Assembly: GCF_001886955.1 (NCBI RefSeq)
Contig: NZ_CP016804.1
Coordinates: 868,001-932,000 of the forward strand
Source: Halodesulfurarchaeum formicicum
Lineage (GTDB): Archaea; Halobacteriota; Halobacteria; Halobacteriales; Halobacteriaceae
DNA: 64,000 nucleotides
Direction of reading: 5' to 3'
Of the stretch, positions 51,191 through 59,239 are shown piece after piece (the first letter of the stretch is position 1; each line of letters starts with the position of its first letter). The notes beneath the pieces are model-generated. The model saw nothing but the letters and a program-made list of their open reading frames with translations. It did not search any database and was not told the origin of the DNA. The position numbers were made by a program, and so were the translations under genes.

Positions 51191-52789
51191 ATGTCTACGA
51201 ACCCCGACAGCAACAGCACAGAGATCGACCAGCAGATGATGACCCGGCGCGGCGTCATGAAAGCCGGCGCAGCTGCCACGGCGACAGCGGTCGCGATCGG
51301 CGCGGGAGCCGGCTCGGTCGGTGCCGTTTCCGGCCTCGACGTCGACGGCGACTACGTGCAGGCGCCGTTCATCAAGGCGGCGGTAACAGTCGCCAATCAC
51401 GAATCGGACTTCGCTCCGCTGGACTTCACCGACGACTCCGGCGAGCGCGACTCGCTCTCGAACTACGGCGCGGAGATCGCACCCCGCGACGAGGAAGACA
51501 CGCCGCACAACCCGATCACCCTCATGGCGTCGGCTTTCGACGCTGAGGACTACCAGGCGTTCCCTCGCGAGGAGACGTTCGAGAACGCAGACGGCGACGA
51601 AGAAGCCGTCACGGCCCTCGATGCAACTCACTGGACCGTCGACGAGGCCAACACCGCCGGCTCGATGACTGTCGAAGACGACACCAGCCCGGCAGACGGC
51701 CCGGCACTCCACGTCTCGACATCGAGCCAGGGATCGGGCGATACCGCCGTGGCGACCTTCGACAGCTCCTACGTCGACATCACGAGCGGCGAGGATCGCA
51801 AGCTTTTCCAGCTGGTCTTCGACGCGAATACAGTCGAGTCGGGCGTGGTCGTCACGTTCCGATTCATCGACGAGGACGGCGACGTTCGCGAGGCCATCAT
51901 CGATCCGGCCGGTGACACGGCCAACGACGGCACGATCGCGACGACCACGGTCGAGAGCGGGGTCTACCAGGCCCGTCTCGGCGACCTGCCGCAGACGGAC
52001 AACGGCGATGGGACGTTTAACAACCTCTCGGAAGTCGAGATCGAGGTCGCCGAGGCCAACGCAGACCTGTCGATCTACGGCTTCAACCTCGAGCGCGAGA
52101 GCGAGTGGGTTTTCGGAACTGAGGAGTTCACCAACGCAGACGACGAACTCGACACCCAGGAGATCACGGAGCCGACTGGCTCCTTCTCGATCACCGGCCT
52201 GGACACGATCAACGAGCCCCTCGCATCCGCGGCCATCGCCGACGTCGAGTACGACATCGAGCTGGTCGCGAGCAAACTCCCGGACGATCATGTCGAGTAC
52301 GAGTGGTCAGAAGCGGAGCGCTACGACCACCCGTATCGGCTCCAGATGGTCTACAACTTCGAGGAGCTAACGGCCTACGACCTGGACTGGACGCTCGAAG
52401 GCCTCTACGATGAAGTGCTGTTCCCCGCGTCGCGGTTTGTCGAGGCCGGACTCGCGACCGGACAGAGTGACATGGTCGAACTCGCCGAGATCGACGACGA
52501 CGAGGTTTCCCTGACGGACCGGACTTCGGCCTACGGCGATGCGTCGCTCGACGAGGAGATCGAACTCTCCACGGCCATCCAGCCGGGGGATTTCGATGCG
52601 ATTTACATGGACATCCTATACACCGAGGATGAGCGTTCCAGCGCGGAAGACGAGGCGGCAGCTGGCCCGATCGACGGTGAGTCGAGCGGCCCGCTGGACT
52701 ACCTGTTCAGCCTGCCCGGCATGGCGATCTCGGCGATCGTGGGCTACCTAGGCCTGTCGAGCCTGGGATTCATCGGCGGGTCGAGGTGA
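51191..52789 (+). CDS. Tat-secreted spike-like surface protein
   Basis: 532 residues from ATG 51191. The leader has twin Arg at 19-20 (MMTRRGVMKAG) and a hydrophobic stretch ending GSVGAVSG. A large acidic beta-rich ectodomain follows. The C-terminal helix LDYLFSLPGMAISAIVGYLG anchors it. Tat leader, about 530 residues and a C-terminal anchor match pleolipovirus spike (VP4) proteins. An in-frame GTG at 51041 with a good GGAGGG site would add 50 codon-biased residues. First gene of the late operon. Confidence 0.7.
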   Translation: MSTNPDSNSTEIDQQMMTRRGVMKAGAAATATAVAIGAGAGSVGAVSGLDVDGDYVQAPFIKAAVTVANHESDFAPLDFTDDSGERDSLSNYGAEIAPRDEEDTPHNPITLMASAFDAEDYQAFPREETFENADGDEEAVTALDATHWTVDEANTAGSMTVEDDTSPADGPALHVSTSSQGSGDTAVATFDSSYVDITSGEDRKLFQLVFDANTVESGVVVTFRFIDEDGDVREAIIDPAGDTANDGTIATTTVESGVYQARLGDLPQTDNGDGTFNNLSEVEIEVAEANADLSIYGFNLERESEWVFGTEEFTNADDELDTQEITEPTGSFSITGLDTINEPLASAAIADVEYDIELVASKLPDDHVEYEWSEAERYDHPYRLQMVYNFEELTAYDLDWTLEGLYDEVLFPASRFVEAGLATGQSDMVELAEIDDDEVSLTDRTSAYGDASLDEEIELSTAIQPGDFDAIYMDILYTEDERSSAEDEAAAGPIDGESSGPLDYLFSLPGMAISAIVGYLGLSSLGFIGGSR

Positions 52790-52795
52790 TCGTCG

Positions 52796-53173
52796 ATGGC
52801 CGCTGAAGACTGGATCGAGCGGGCTCAGGGCCTCAACCCTGCCGAAGCGACGAGCCAGGGTATTTCAGCCCTGATCCTGGCGATTTTCGGGATCGCAATC
52901 ACGATCTCGGAGGCCTTCTCGGACGGCCTCGCCAGGGTGCTGGGAGTCATGGCTGACTTCCGGGACTTCGTCGCGGCCTTCTTCCAGAGCCCGATCACGA
53001 TCCTAAATGAGACGGCAGATTTCACGGCATTCTCGCTCACACAGGGGGACTGGGCGTTCTTCGGACCAGGAACCTGGGCCGTGGGCGTGGCCTCGATCGT
53101 GTTCGGATTCTATGTGTGGACCGTCCTGGACCCCGACATTCCGATCATCGACAACCTGCTCCCGTGGAGGTAG
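52796..53173 (+). CDS. Small membrane protein (VP3-like position)
   Basis: 125 residues with membrane segments at about 20-42 and 95-115. A Shine-Dalgarno GAGGTGATC overlaps the upstream stop. In pleolipoviruses a small membrane protein lies beside the spike gene; here it is on the other side. No sequence match can be claimed. Confidence 0.7.
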   Translation: MAAEDWIERAQGLNPAEATSQGISALILAIFGIAITISEAFSDGLARVLGVMADFRDFVAAFFQSPITILNETADFTAFSLTQGDWAFFGPGTWAVGVASIVFGFYVWTVLDPDIPIIDNLLPWR

Positions 53174-53193
53174 CCACCATGATCGCCCCGCTC

Positions 53194-53205
53194 AAGGAGG
53201 TGATC
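53194..53205 (+). promoter_or_regulatory. Perfect Shine-Dalgarno site
   Basis: AAGGAGGTGATC is fully complementary to the 3' end of 16S rRNA and precedes the GTG at 53210 by 4 bases. It fixes that start. A 13-codon frame from ATG 53179 overlaps it. Confidence 0.7.
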
Positions 53206-53209
53206 GCCC

Positions 53210-53557
53210 GTGGTGGATAGCGCCGAGTACGTCGACGGGGATTCCATCAAGTGGGCAGCTCTCGCCGGGACGCTGGTTTCGAGTTACGTCCTGGTAGCGC
53301 TCGATGGCCTGACGAACTTCCTGTTCGAGCTTCTCACGGTTCCGGCGACGCTCCTCGAGAGTGCGTTGACCTGGTTGGGGGAAACCCTCGGCCTGGGCTT
53401 TACTGTTCCAGCTGGAACCATCGAGCAAGCTTGGGCAGTCGTCGCCGACCAGTTCCCGATAGCGGGGCCGTTTGACTGGATTCTCGGTGTCGTCGTGCTC
53501 GCGGTGTTCTTCATCGCGGTGAACTGGATGGTCGATCGCGTAAGGGAGGGACTCTGA
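53210..53557 (+). CDS. Small membrane protein
   Basis: 115 residues, start VVDSAEYVDGDSIKWAALAG. Three hydrophobic segments (about 14-35, 40-55 and 88-108). GTG start chosen from the Shine-Dalgarno site. Its stop overlaps the next ATG by one base. Confidence 0.7.
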   Translation: MVDSAEYVDGDSIKWAALAGTLVSSYVLVALDGLTNFLFELLTVPATLLESALTWLGETLGLGFTVPAGTIEQAWAVVADQFPIAGPFDWILGVVVLAVFFIAVNWMVDRVREGL

Positions 53558-53994
53558 TGGCCGAAGATACTGAAACCACATGGGGCGCGATCAGTGGGGT
53601 TCCCGGATGGATCAGCGATCCGCCCCAGATCCTCACTGACCCGCGAGCGTTCCTCGCGACGGTCGTCGTCGGCTGGATCTTCGACCTCTGGAGCCAGGTG
53701 CTCGGCTACATCGAGTCGCTCTGGACGACGCTCGCGAACATCCCCCAGGTGGCGATCATCGAGCCGGTACTGACGGCCTTCGGGATGCCCGGAGACGCAC
53801 TGCAAGAACTGTGGCGCGATATCGGGCAGATGGCCGTTGAGGTAGCAGAACCAGCCGGCGTCTTCGCCCCGATCGTGTTGGTGGGGGTCTGGCTAATTCC
53901 GGCACTAATCGCGATCACGCTGCTGTACATGATCTGGGGCTTCCTCGAGACGTACCTCCCGGTCGACAGCATCCCATTCGTGAGGAAACTATGA
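53557..53994 (+). CDS. Small membrane protein
   Basis: 145 residues; hydrophobic segments at about 28-50 and 108-135. Between them is an amphipathic helix (FGMPGDALQELWRDIGQMAVEV). Overlaps neighbours by 1-4 bases. Function unknown. Confidence 0.7.
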   Translation: MAEDTETTWGAISGVPGWISDPPQILTDPRAFLATVVVGWIFDLWSQVLGYIESLWTTLANIPQVAIIEPVLTAFGMPGDALQELWRDIGQMAVEVAEPAGVFAPIVLVGVWLIPALIAITLLYMIWGFLETYLPVDSIPFVRKL

Positions 53995-54269
53995 ACGACT
54001 GGAAAGACGGGCTGCTCGGCGGGGGCGCCTTGGGCGTGCTGGCAGACGTGACGCTGAACGGCGCCGACCTGATCTTCGGAAGCTTCGACCTGGTGATGGG
54101 CTCGGTCGATCTCCTATACCCCGCGATGGCTGTACTGGCACGAATCGCCCCGGACGTGGGATGGCTCGACCAGGCTCTCGTGACTGATCTCCTGGTCGTG
54201 ATCGCGATCCTGTACCTCGTCCATCTCATCAACCGACTCCGACAACGACTGAAAAATGACAGAGCATAA
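53991..54269 (+). CDS. Small membrane protein
   Basis: 92 residues with hydrophobic stretches at about 20-45 and 65-82, ending in a basic tail (HLINRLRQRLKNDRA). Overlaps the previous gene by 4 bases. Confidence 0.65.
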   Translation: MNDWKDGLLGGGALGVLADVTLNGADLIFGSFDLVMGSVDLLYPAMAVLARIAPDVGWLDQALVTDLLVVIAILYLVHLINRLRQRLKNDRA

Positions 54270-54345
54270 CACGACACGACCGTATCGAGCCCGGTCCTCG
54301 AGGCCGGGAATCACAGACGGGGGTGAGTCATGGACCGTCGCGTAA
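54256..54345 (+). CDS. Possible micro-gene, 29 residues
   Basis: MTEHNTTRPYRARSSRPGIT, hydrophilic and basic. It fills the gap between two late genes and overlaps both. No other support. Confidence 0.25.
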   Translation: MTEHNTTRPYRARSSRPGITDGGESWTVA

Positions 54346-54992
54346 CCCTCTCGGCCGCTGTCTTCCTGGCGGTGACTGTAATCGGCTGGCAGTCCTTCAA
54401 CCTCGATTTGAAGGTCCTAATCCCGGCAGCAGCGGTCCTCTCGGGCTTGTCGCTGATCGGAGAATCCGCAGCTCGGAGAAAATCGGTTTCTGCAAAGGGG
54501 CTCGCCGGGTCGACCGCAAGCATCATCCAGGCCTTCGCGATGGTGCTGGCAGTGTGGGCGATCTGGGAGTACGTCGAGGACCCGATCACAGTCGCAAAGG
54601 CCAACTGGTGGCTCGCCGTGCTGATCGTCGTTGGCCTGTTTGCCTACTGGTACCTCCAGCATCGTCGTGAGGTATCAAATGCGAAGACCGCTATTAATCG
54701 AACGCAGCAAACGGCCAAGCGTTCGATCTCCAGCTGGACGGAGCTTATCATCGGAATCGGCGTGCTGGCCCTGACAGGTGCCTTCGCGGTCGCTTCTGGC
54801 ATGTTGGAAGCCCTGGGACCGTATGCGGGCGAGTTGGGCTACCTGTTCACGGTCTTCATCGGCTACGTACAGCTCGGCGGAGATGCCGGTGGCACAGTCG
54901 CCTCGCTGATTCCCAGCCTGGAGCCGATGCAGTGGGTCGGGGTGACCCTGTTCATCGCGGCCATGGCCTACTACATTCGCTATCAATCATGA
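54330..54992 (+). CDS. Polytopic membrane protein, 220 residues
   Basis: About six hydrophobic segments: near 5-22, 28-45, 55-80, 88-105, 130-152 and 195-215. GGGGGTGAG precedes the ATG. No family recognised. Part of the run of membrane proteins after the spike gene. Confidence 0.7.
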   Translation: MDRRVTLSAAVFLAVTVIGWQSFNLDLKVLIPAAAVLSGLSLIGESAARRKSVSAKGLAGSTASIIQAFAMVLAVWAIWEYVEDPITVAKANWWLAVLIVVGLFAYWYLQHRREVSNAKTAINRTQQTAKRSISSWTELIIGIGVLALTGAFAVASGMLEALGPYAGELGYLFTVFIGYVQLGGDAGGTVASLIPSLEPMQWVGVTLFIAAMAYYIRYQS

Positions 54993-56626
54993 AGGCACGA
55001 ACGTTCATCGCAGCGCTGTTCGCGGTCCTGCTGCTCGGCTCGATGCTGGCGGTCCCGGCCGTCGCCCAGGACGTCGACGAACAAGACTACACACTATCGG
55101 AGCTGAAAAGCGGTGGCACGCAACTCCCGAACAGCCCGGACTCAGTCAGATCCGCAGATGGCCGTATGTACTGGGCTATTCACTGGCCGGCCGACGCCAT
55201 GCTCGCAAATCCTGGCGACTCGGAAGACGACGACTGGAAATTCCTATCTCCAGGAGAGACCGTCGAACGGAACGCGATCTACCTGCGGACGATCCTCCAG
55301 GACGAAGCCAGCGAGGAAATGACGGTCAAAGTCGCGTACTGGCGTGAGGGCGAGCGGGAGGTTCAGCAGGGCAACGAAACGGTCGCAGAACCCTATGTGA
55401 AGGACCTCGTCGTCGACACGCACGAGGTCAGCTTCGAGAAAGGTTGGGCGATGCAGGAGATCTCCCTCCGGAAGTCCCAGGAACCCCGCCAGGTGACGGT
55501 CTGGGCGGAAGGTCACGAAGACGACCTGCGATGGACGTTCACGCATGAATCAGTCGCGACCAGTCAGGCAGCCGGGATTCAAACAGAGGGCGATTACCTG
55601 ACCCGAGCGAGCTTCGAGTTCGTCCTCCCGATCATCGTCGGTGTGTTCCTCGTTGGCAGCCTGGTGGCCGGAGCGCTACGGCGGGCGGGAAAAGGACCGG
55701 GCTGGGGCTACGTGAAATGGGCTTTCACGCTGGCGATCGGCTCGGCACTGATCCTGGCGACGCAGTTCTCCAGCGTGACGGAAATCCTGGTGAACGCCCC
55801 ACGAATCCTGGCGGCGCTGGTCGTCGCGATCGTCGGAATCGTGATGCTCGAAACCTACACGACGAACGTCTCGCACACGGCGTTCTTCCGGCCAGTCCTC
55901 GACAAAGCCACCTCGCCAAGTGGTGAGGAGGCCGTCGACATCATCGACCTCGAGGAACGCGAGGAGAAGACCGTCAAGATGCCCGACGGCTCGACAGCAG
56001 TGGTTCGAGACGGGCTGATCCCCTTCCTGGCCCGGATCTTCGGCGGGGCAGCTCGCCTCGAACGCTCCGAGGAACTCAAGACCCGGATGGAGCTGACGGA
56101 CTCGCCGATCGACGAGATGGTCTGGGTGCATCCGGACGCCGAGGAGATCTTGGACTATCAGCCGGAAGGCTGGGGCCTGGAACTCCCCGAACCGGAGACT
56201 CGAGGCGACTGGCTCACGGTTCTCGTGGGTGGCGCCGTCCTCCTGGCTGTCGCCCAGATGGCGTCGGCCACCTTCGGGGGTGGAATCGGGATGCTGGCGT
56301 TCCTCGGTGCCGTGGCAGTCGCGACTGTCCGCCCGCAGGATGGGCACGCCCGGGTCGAGCCCGCACCCGCACACCTACGCTCCGCCTGGGCGTCGATGCT
56401 GTACCTCAGCGTCGAGGCCGAAGACGCAGACACGATCGAGGACGCTCGCGACACGATCGTCTCGCTCCAGGCCCGCTCGGAGAAAGATGTCCAAGAGGCG
56501 CTCCAGGAGCAGGACTCCACCCTGATCGAGGAGATGTTCTCCGAGGATGTCGACCGCAGCGGCGACCTGATCGACCCACTCCCCGAACGGGAAACGGACG
56601 AAACGGAGGACGATACCGATGAGTAA
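54989..56626 (+). CDS. Secreted/membrane protein with signal peptide, 545 residues
   Basis: Sec-type signal peptide MKARTFIAALFAVLLLGSMLAVPAVAQ. An outside domain (about 28-205) is followed by three membrane segments (about 212-235, 243-262, 272-290), an inside domain (about 300-405), two more segments (413-430, 435-452) and an acidic C-terminal tail. It looks like an envelope or vesicle scaffold crossing the membrane several times. Overlaps neighbours by 4-8 bases. No family recognised. Confidence 0.7.
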   Translation: MKARTFIAALFAVLLLGSMLAVPAVAQDVDEQDYTLSELKSGGTQLPNSPDSVRSADGRMYWAIHWPADAMLANPGDSEDDDWKFLSPGETVERNAIYLRTILQDEASEEMTVKVAYWREGEREVQQGNETVAEPYVKDLVVDTHEVSFEKGWAMQEISLRKSQEPRQVTVWAEGHEDDLRWTFTHESVATSQAAGIQTEGDYLTRASFEFVLPIIVGVFLVGSLVAGALRRAGKGPGWGYVKWAFTLAIGSALILATQFSSVTEILVNAPRILAALVVAIVGIVMLETYTTNVSHTAFFRPVLDKATSPSGEEAVDIIDLEEREEKTVKMPDGSTAVVRDGLIPFLARIFGGAARLERSEELKTRMELTDSPIDEMVWVHPDAEEILDYQPEGWGLELPEPETRGDWLTVLVGGAVLLAVAQMASATFGGGIGMLAFLGAVAVATVRPQDGHARVEPAPAHLRSAWASMLYLSVEAEDADTIEDARDTIVSLQARSEKDVQEALQEQDSTLIEEMFSEDVDRSGDLIDPLPERETDETEDDTDE

Positions 56627-57434
56627 GACCGACGTGCAACAGTCCCGACGCCCGTCGCTCCGGAAACTCCGGATCGACGTGCAGGAGATGCGCACCGAGC
56701 TCGAAGCGGGCTTTGACTCACCTCGCGAGGCGTTGGCCTGGTTCCAGCGCCTGACAGTCCGAACCCGTGGCGAGATCCCCCAGCGTCGGTATCAACAGAT
56801 CGCCGAGGAGTTCCCACCGACGCCAGGCCACGATCGAGGGCCGTTCCTCGAGGCGCTGCTCGCCGATCATGCCGCGCCCGACACGGCCTACGATAGCCAG
56901 GAAGTGCGGCGGTACTTCTGGGCGTGGTCGGTGCTCCCGGCGTTCCACCGGGCACTCAGACAGCTCCGAAAGGATGCTGGCAGCTACGTCGGCGAGACAA
57001 AAGAGGCCCAAGACGTGAGCCGGATGCGGTATATCGCGATGCGCCCGGCGATCGACGAGATCGATCGCGACCAGGCAGGAGTCCTCGAGGCGTTCCTCGA
57101 TGGCTTCGACGAACCGGCGGACGTTCTCAACTGGGGCGAACGCCTTCAGTTGGCGACCCACGGCGAGCCCGTCCAGCCGGATCTCCCTGGTGGATTCGCG
57201 ACTCGGCTCTACACCGAGGGCGTGGCGGCAGACGTGCTCCCGGAGACCTCGAATACCGCGATGCTCACTCGAACGGACGACACTCACACGCGGGCTCGCG
57301 AGTGGCTGGCTGCGAAACTCCTCCTCCCCGCGTTCAATCGTGGGGTGCGTGACCTGGCGGGCCGGGCTGGCGAGGAAGCCGATACAGCTGGCGATGAGAT
57401 CGGCGATGCCCCCTCGTGGGAGGTGGGACGATGA
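56619..57434 (+). CDS. Soluble helical protein preceding ATPase, 271 residues
   Basis: Arg-rich, mainly helical, no membrane segment or catalytic motif. Two similar halves seem present (TELEAGFDSPREALAWFQRL and AFLDGFDEPADVLNWGERL), each followed by a TRGEIPQRR / THGEPVQPDLP-type loop, so it is probably an internal duplication. Overlaps the ATPase by 4 bases and may be its partner. Confidence 0.65.
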   Translation: MSKTDVQQSRRPSLRKLRIDVQEMRTELEAGFDSPREALAWFQRLTVRTRGEIPQRRYQQIAEEFPPTPGHDRGPFLEALLADHAAPDTAYDSQEVRRYFWAWSVLPAFHRALRQLRKDAGSYVGETKEAQDVSRMRYIAMRPAIDEIDRDQAGVLEAFLDGFDEPADVLNWGERLQLATHGEPVQPDLPGGFATRLYTEGVAADVLPETSNTAMLTRTDDTHTRAREWLAAKLLLPAFNRGVRDLAGRAGEEADTAGDEIGDAPSWEVGR

Positions 57435-58789
57435 GCGTGATCGGCACGCAAGCGGACAGCCAAGACGAGATCCGCAAGCAACTCGAGCGAGTCACCGAGC
57501 CACACGAGACCTCGGCCCAGGCGATCGGCGATCCGGAAGCCCAGAACCATAACGACGGGCAGCACATCCGCAAACGGTACAGCTACCCGCCGTTCCACAA
57601 GTGGCTCGCGAAGGCCGATCGGCATGGCGCCAGCGTGGCGCGTTTCCCGCAGGCGTTCGTCGATCCGCTGCTCTACACCACGGATCGCGACCGAACGCTT
57701 CTCCGGCAGCTCGCCGGCGAAGTCGACTACGACTTCCGGGACCCACACCCGTCTCACGAGGCGCTCGAACGCTACCACCCTGAACGGGCGAAGGTGTTCG
57801 AGTGGCTGGCCGACGACCCCTCACGAGCCCAGGCGATCCGGGCAGTCAAGGGGACGGACTTCCTTATGCACGGCGAACCGGGCGGCGGGAAGAGTTCGCT
57901 CGCGCTCTCGCTCGCAGCCTGGCGGATGGAGGTCAACAACGAGACGGTGATCTGGGCGGAGACAGTCGACGAGTCCGGGACGAACGAGCGGACTGAATGG
58001 CTGCCCTTCGCGCCATTTGCGACGCTGGCAATCCCTGCAGGCCTGGACACTCGTGTCCGGATCGTCCCGGAGGATGTCTCGATTCAGCCCTTCGAGGTGG
58101 ATATCGAGACGATCGCCCGTGATGTGATTCGCTACGAGTCCATCCAGGACCTCACCGACCAGCTGATACCTGGTCAGTTCTACGTGGTGTTCCCCGACCC
58201 GCTTCATCGCGGTGCCGAGGAAGTCTCACACTTCAACTACTGGAACTACCGCCAGGTAACTCCGAAAGGCGAGGACGGCCCGGATGAGCCGACTGACGCC
58301 GACCAGTGGTGGTTTGCGTTCATCGCCCACCGGATCAGCGGCGACACGTTCCCCCACCCGACGTTCATCAATCTCGACGAGGCGGGCAACATCCTGGATG
58401 CTGACGCCTCGAAGGACGTTCACCAGCACTACCAGAAGATCCGCTGGTTCCGGGACAAGTACGCCGACGCTCGGAAGAAGGGTGTGACCTTCGCCTATCA
58501 GGCACACGCCCTCTCGGAGATCCACAAATTCGCTCGCCAAAAAATTCGCTGGCGAGTGACCATGCCGGGGAATTCCCCACCACTCGGCCGGAAACTCCCG
58601 GGTGATCGTCGGTGTCCGCTCGAGGCCGACATCACCTCGCGGCGGAAGATCGAGGATGGCGCCGAGATCTGGAAGGCGCCGAACTTCGCGACGGTGACTT
58701 GGATGGATTTGAAGGGAAAAATCGAGCTGGACGCAGAGGTTTCGATCGACTTTCTCGACTGGCAGCGAGCTCTCGGGGGGTCGAAATGA
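57431..58789 (+). CDS. FtsK/HerA-superfamily-like ATPase (VP8-like)
   Basis: 452 residues. Walker A GEPGGGKSS at about 148-156, Walker B TFINLDEAGNIL with D316-E317, then a sensor-like TFAYQAHALSEIH about 40 residues later. Arrangement recalls the additional P-loop NTPases of pleolipoviruses (VP8) and plasmid-mobilisation or packaging ATPases. The N-terminal 140 residues hold no motif. Likely drives assembly, DNA loading or membrane remodelling. The family call is from motif order. Confidence 0.75.
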   Translation: MSVIGTQADSQDEIRKQLERVTEPHETSAQAIGDPEAQNHNDGQHIRKRYSYPPFHKWLAKADRHGASVARFPQAFVDPLLYTTDRDRTLLRQLAGEVDYDFRDPHPSHEALERYHPERAKVFEWLADDPSRAQAIRAVKGTDFLMHGEPGGGKSSLALSLAAWRMEVNNETVIWAETVDESGTNERTEWLPFAPFATLAIPAGLDTRVRIVPEDVSIQPFEVDIETIARDVIRYESIQDLTDQLIPGQFYVVFPDPLHRGAEEVSHFNYWNYRQVTPKGEDGPDEPTDADQWWFAFIAHRISGDTFPHPTFINLDEAGNILDADASKDVHQHYQKIRWFRDKYADARKKGVTFAYQAHALSEIHKFARQKIRWRVTMPGNSPPLGRKLPGDRRCPLEADITSRRKIEDGAEIWKAPNFATVTWMDLKGKIELDAEVSIDFLDWQRALGGSK

Positions 58790-59004
58790 ACTCTACGAAC
58801 AAATCGATCATGAAAACAAAAGAAAAAAGAAAAAACTTCGACCACGATCGGCCGCATCGACCCTGGGGTTCAGAGCCGGAAAACCGCCGGTCGAGCTCCG
58901 GAAACTCTCGACCCTCACACGCGCGCGTATCTCGACTCACACAGGCGGGGGTGCCCCCGTGTGCGTGGGAGCGCTCGCGGGCACGAGGTGATTGCGATGT
59001 CTGA
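58786..59004 (+). CDS. Small basic protein, 72 residues
   Basis: Start MNSTNKSIMKTKEKRKNFDH, strongly basic with Ser/Arg/Pro-rich end. The ATG overlaps the ATPase stop (ATGA). A DNA-condensing role is possible from charge alone. Confidence 0.45.
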   Translation: MNSTNKSIMKTKEKRKNFDHDRPHRPWGSEPENRRSSSGNSRPSHARVSRLTQAGVPPCAWERSRARGDCDV

Positions 59005-59239
59005 TGTGTCGAGCGGCCCTGGCGAGGCTCTTGGAAAGGCCATCTCGAACGCGCCCGAGGCGGCGAAGCAGGGCCTTGAGCGAGCGCGGAATATGGCCCA
59101 GGAGATGGTGCAGGCAATGGTGCAGAACACAAACCAGGTCATGGACAGCACGGGCGACTTCGTCCGAGAGATGGCCGGCCAGGCGGCAGGAACGATCGTT
59201 CCCGAAGCTATCGGCCACCTGCCGGAGGTGTGGCTATGA
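58997..59239 (+). CDS. Small amphipathic helical protein, 80 residues
   Basis: Start MSDVSSGPGEALGKAISNAP. One long amphipathic helix (EAAKQGLERARNMAQEMVQAMVQNTNQVMD) with coiled-coil character. Overlaps the giant surface-protein gene by 4 bases. Confidence 0.6.
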   Translation: MSDVSSGPGEALGKAISNAPEAAKQGLERARNMAQEMVQAMVQNTNQVMDSTGDFVREMAGQAAGTIVPEAIGHLPEVWL

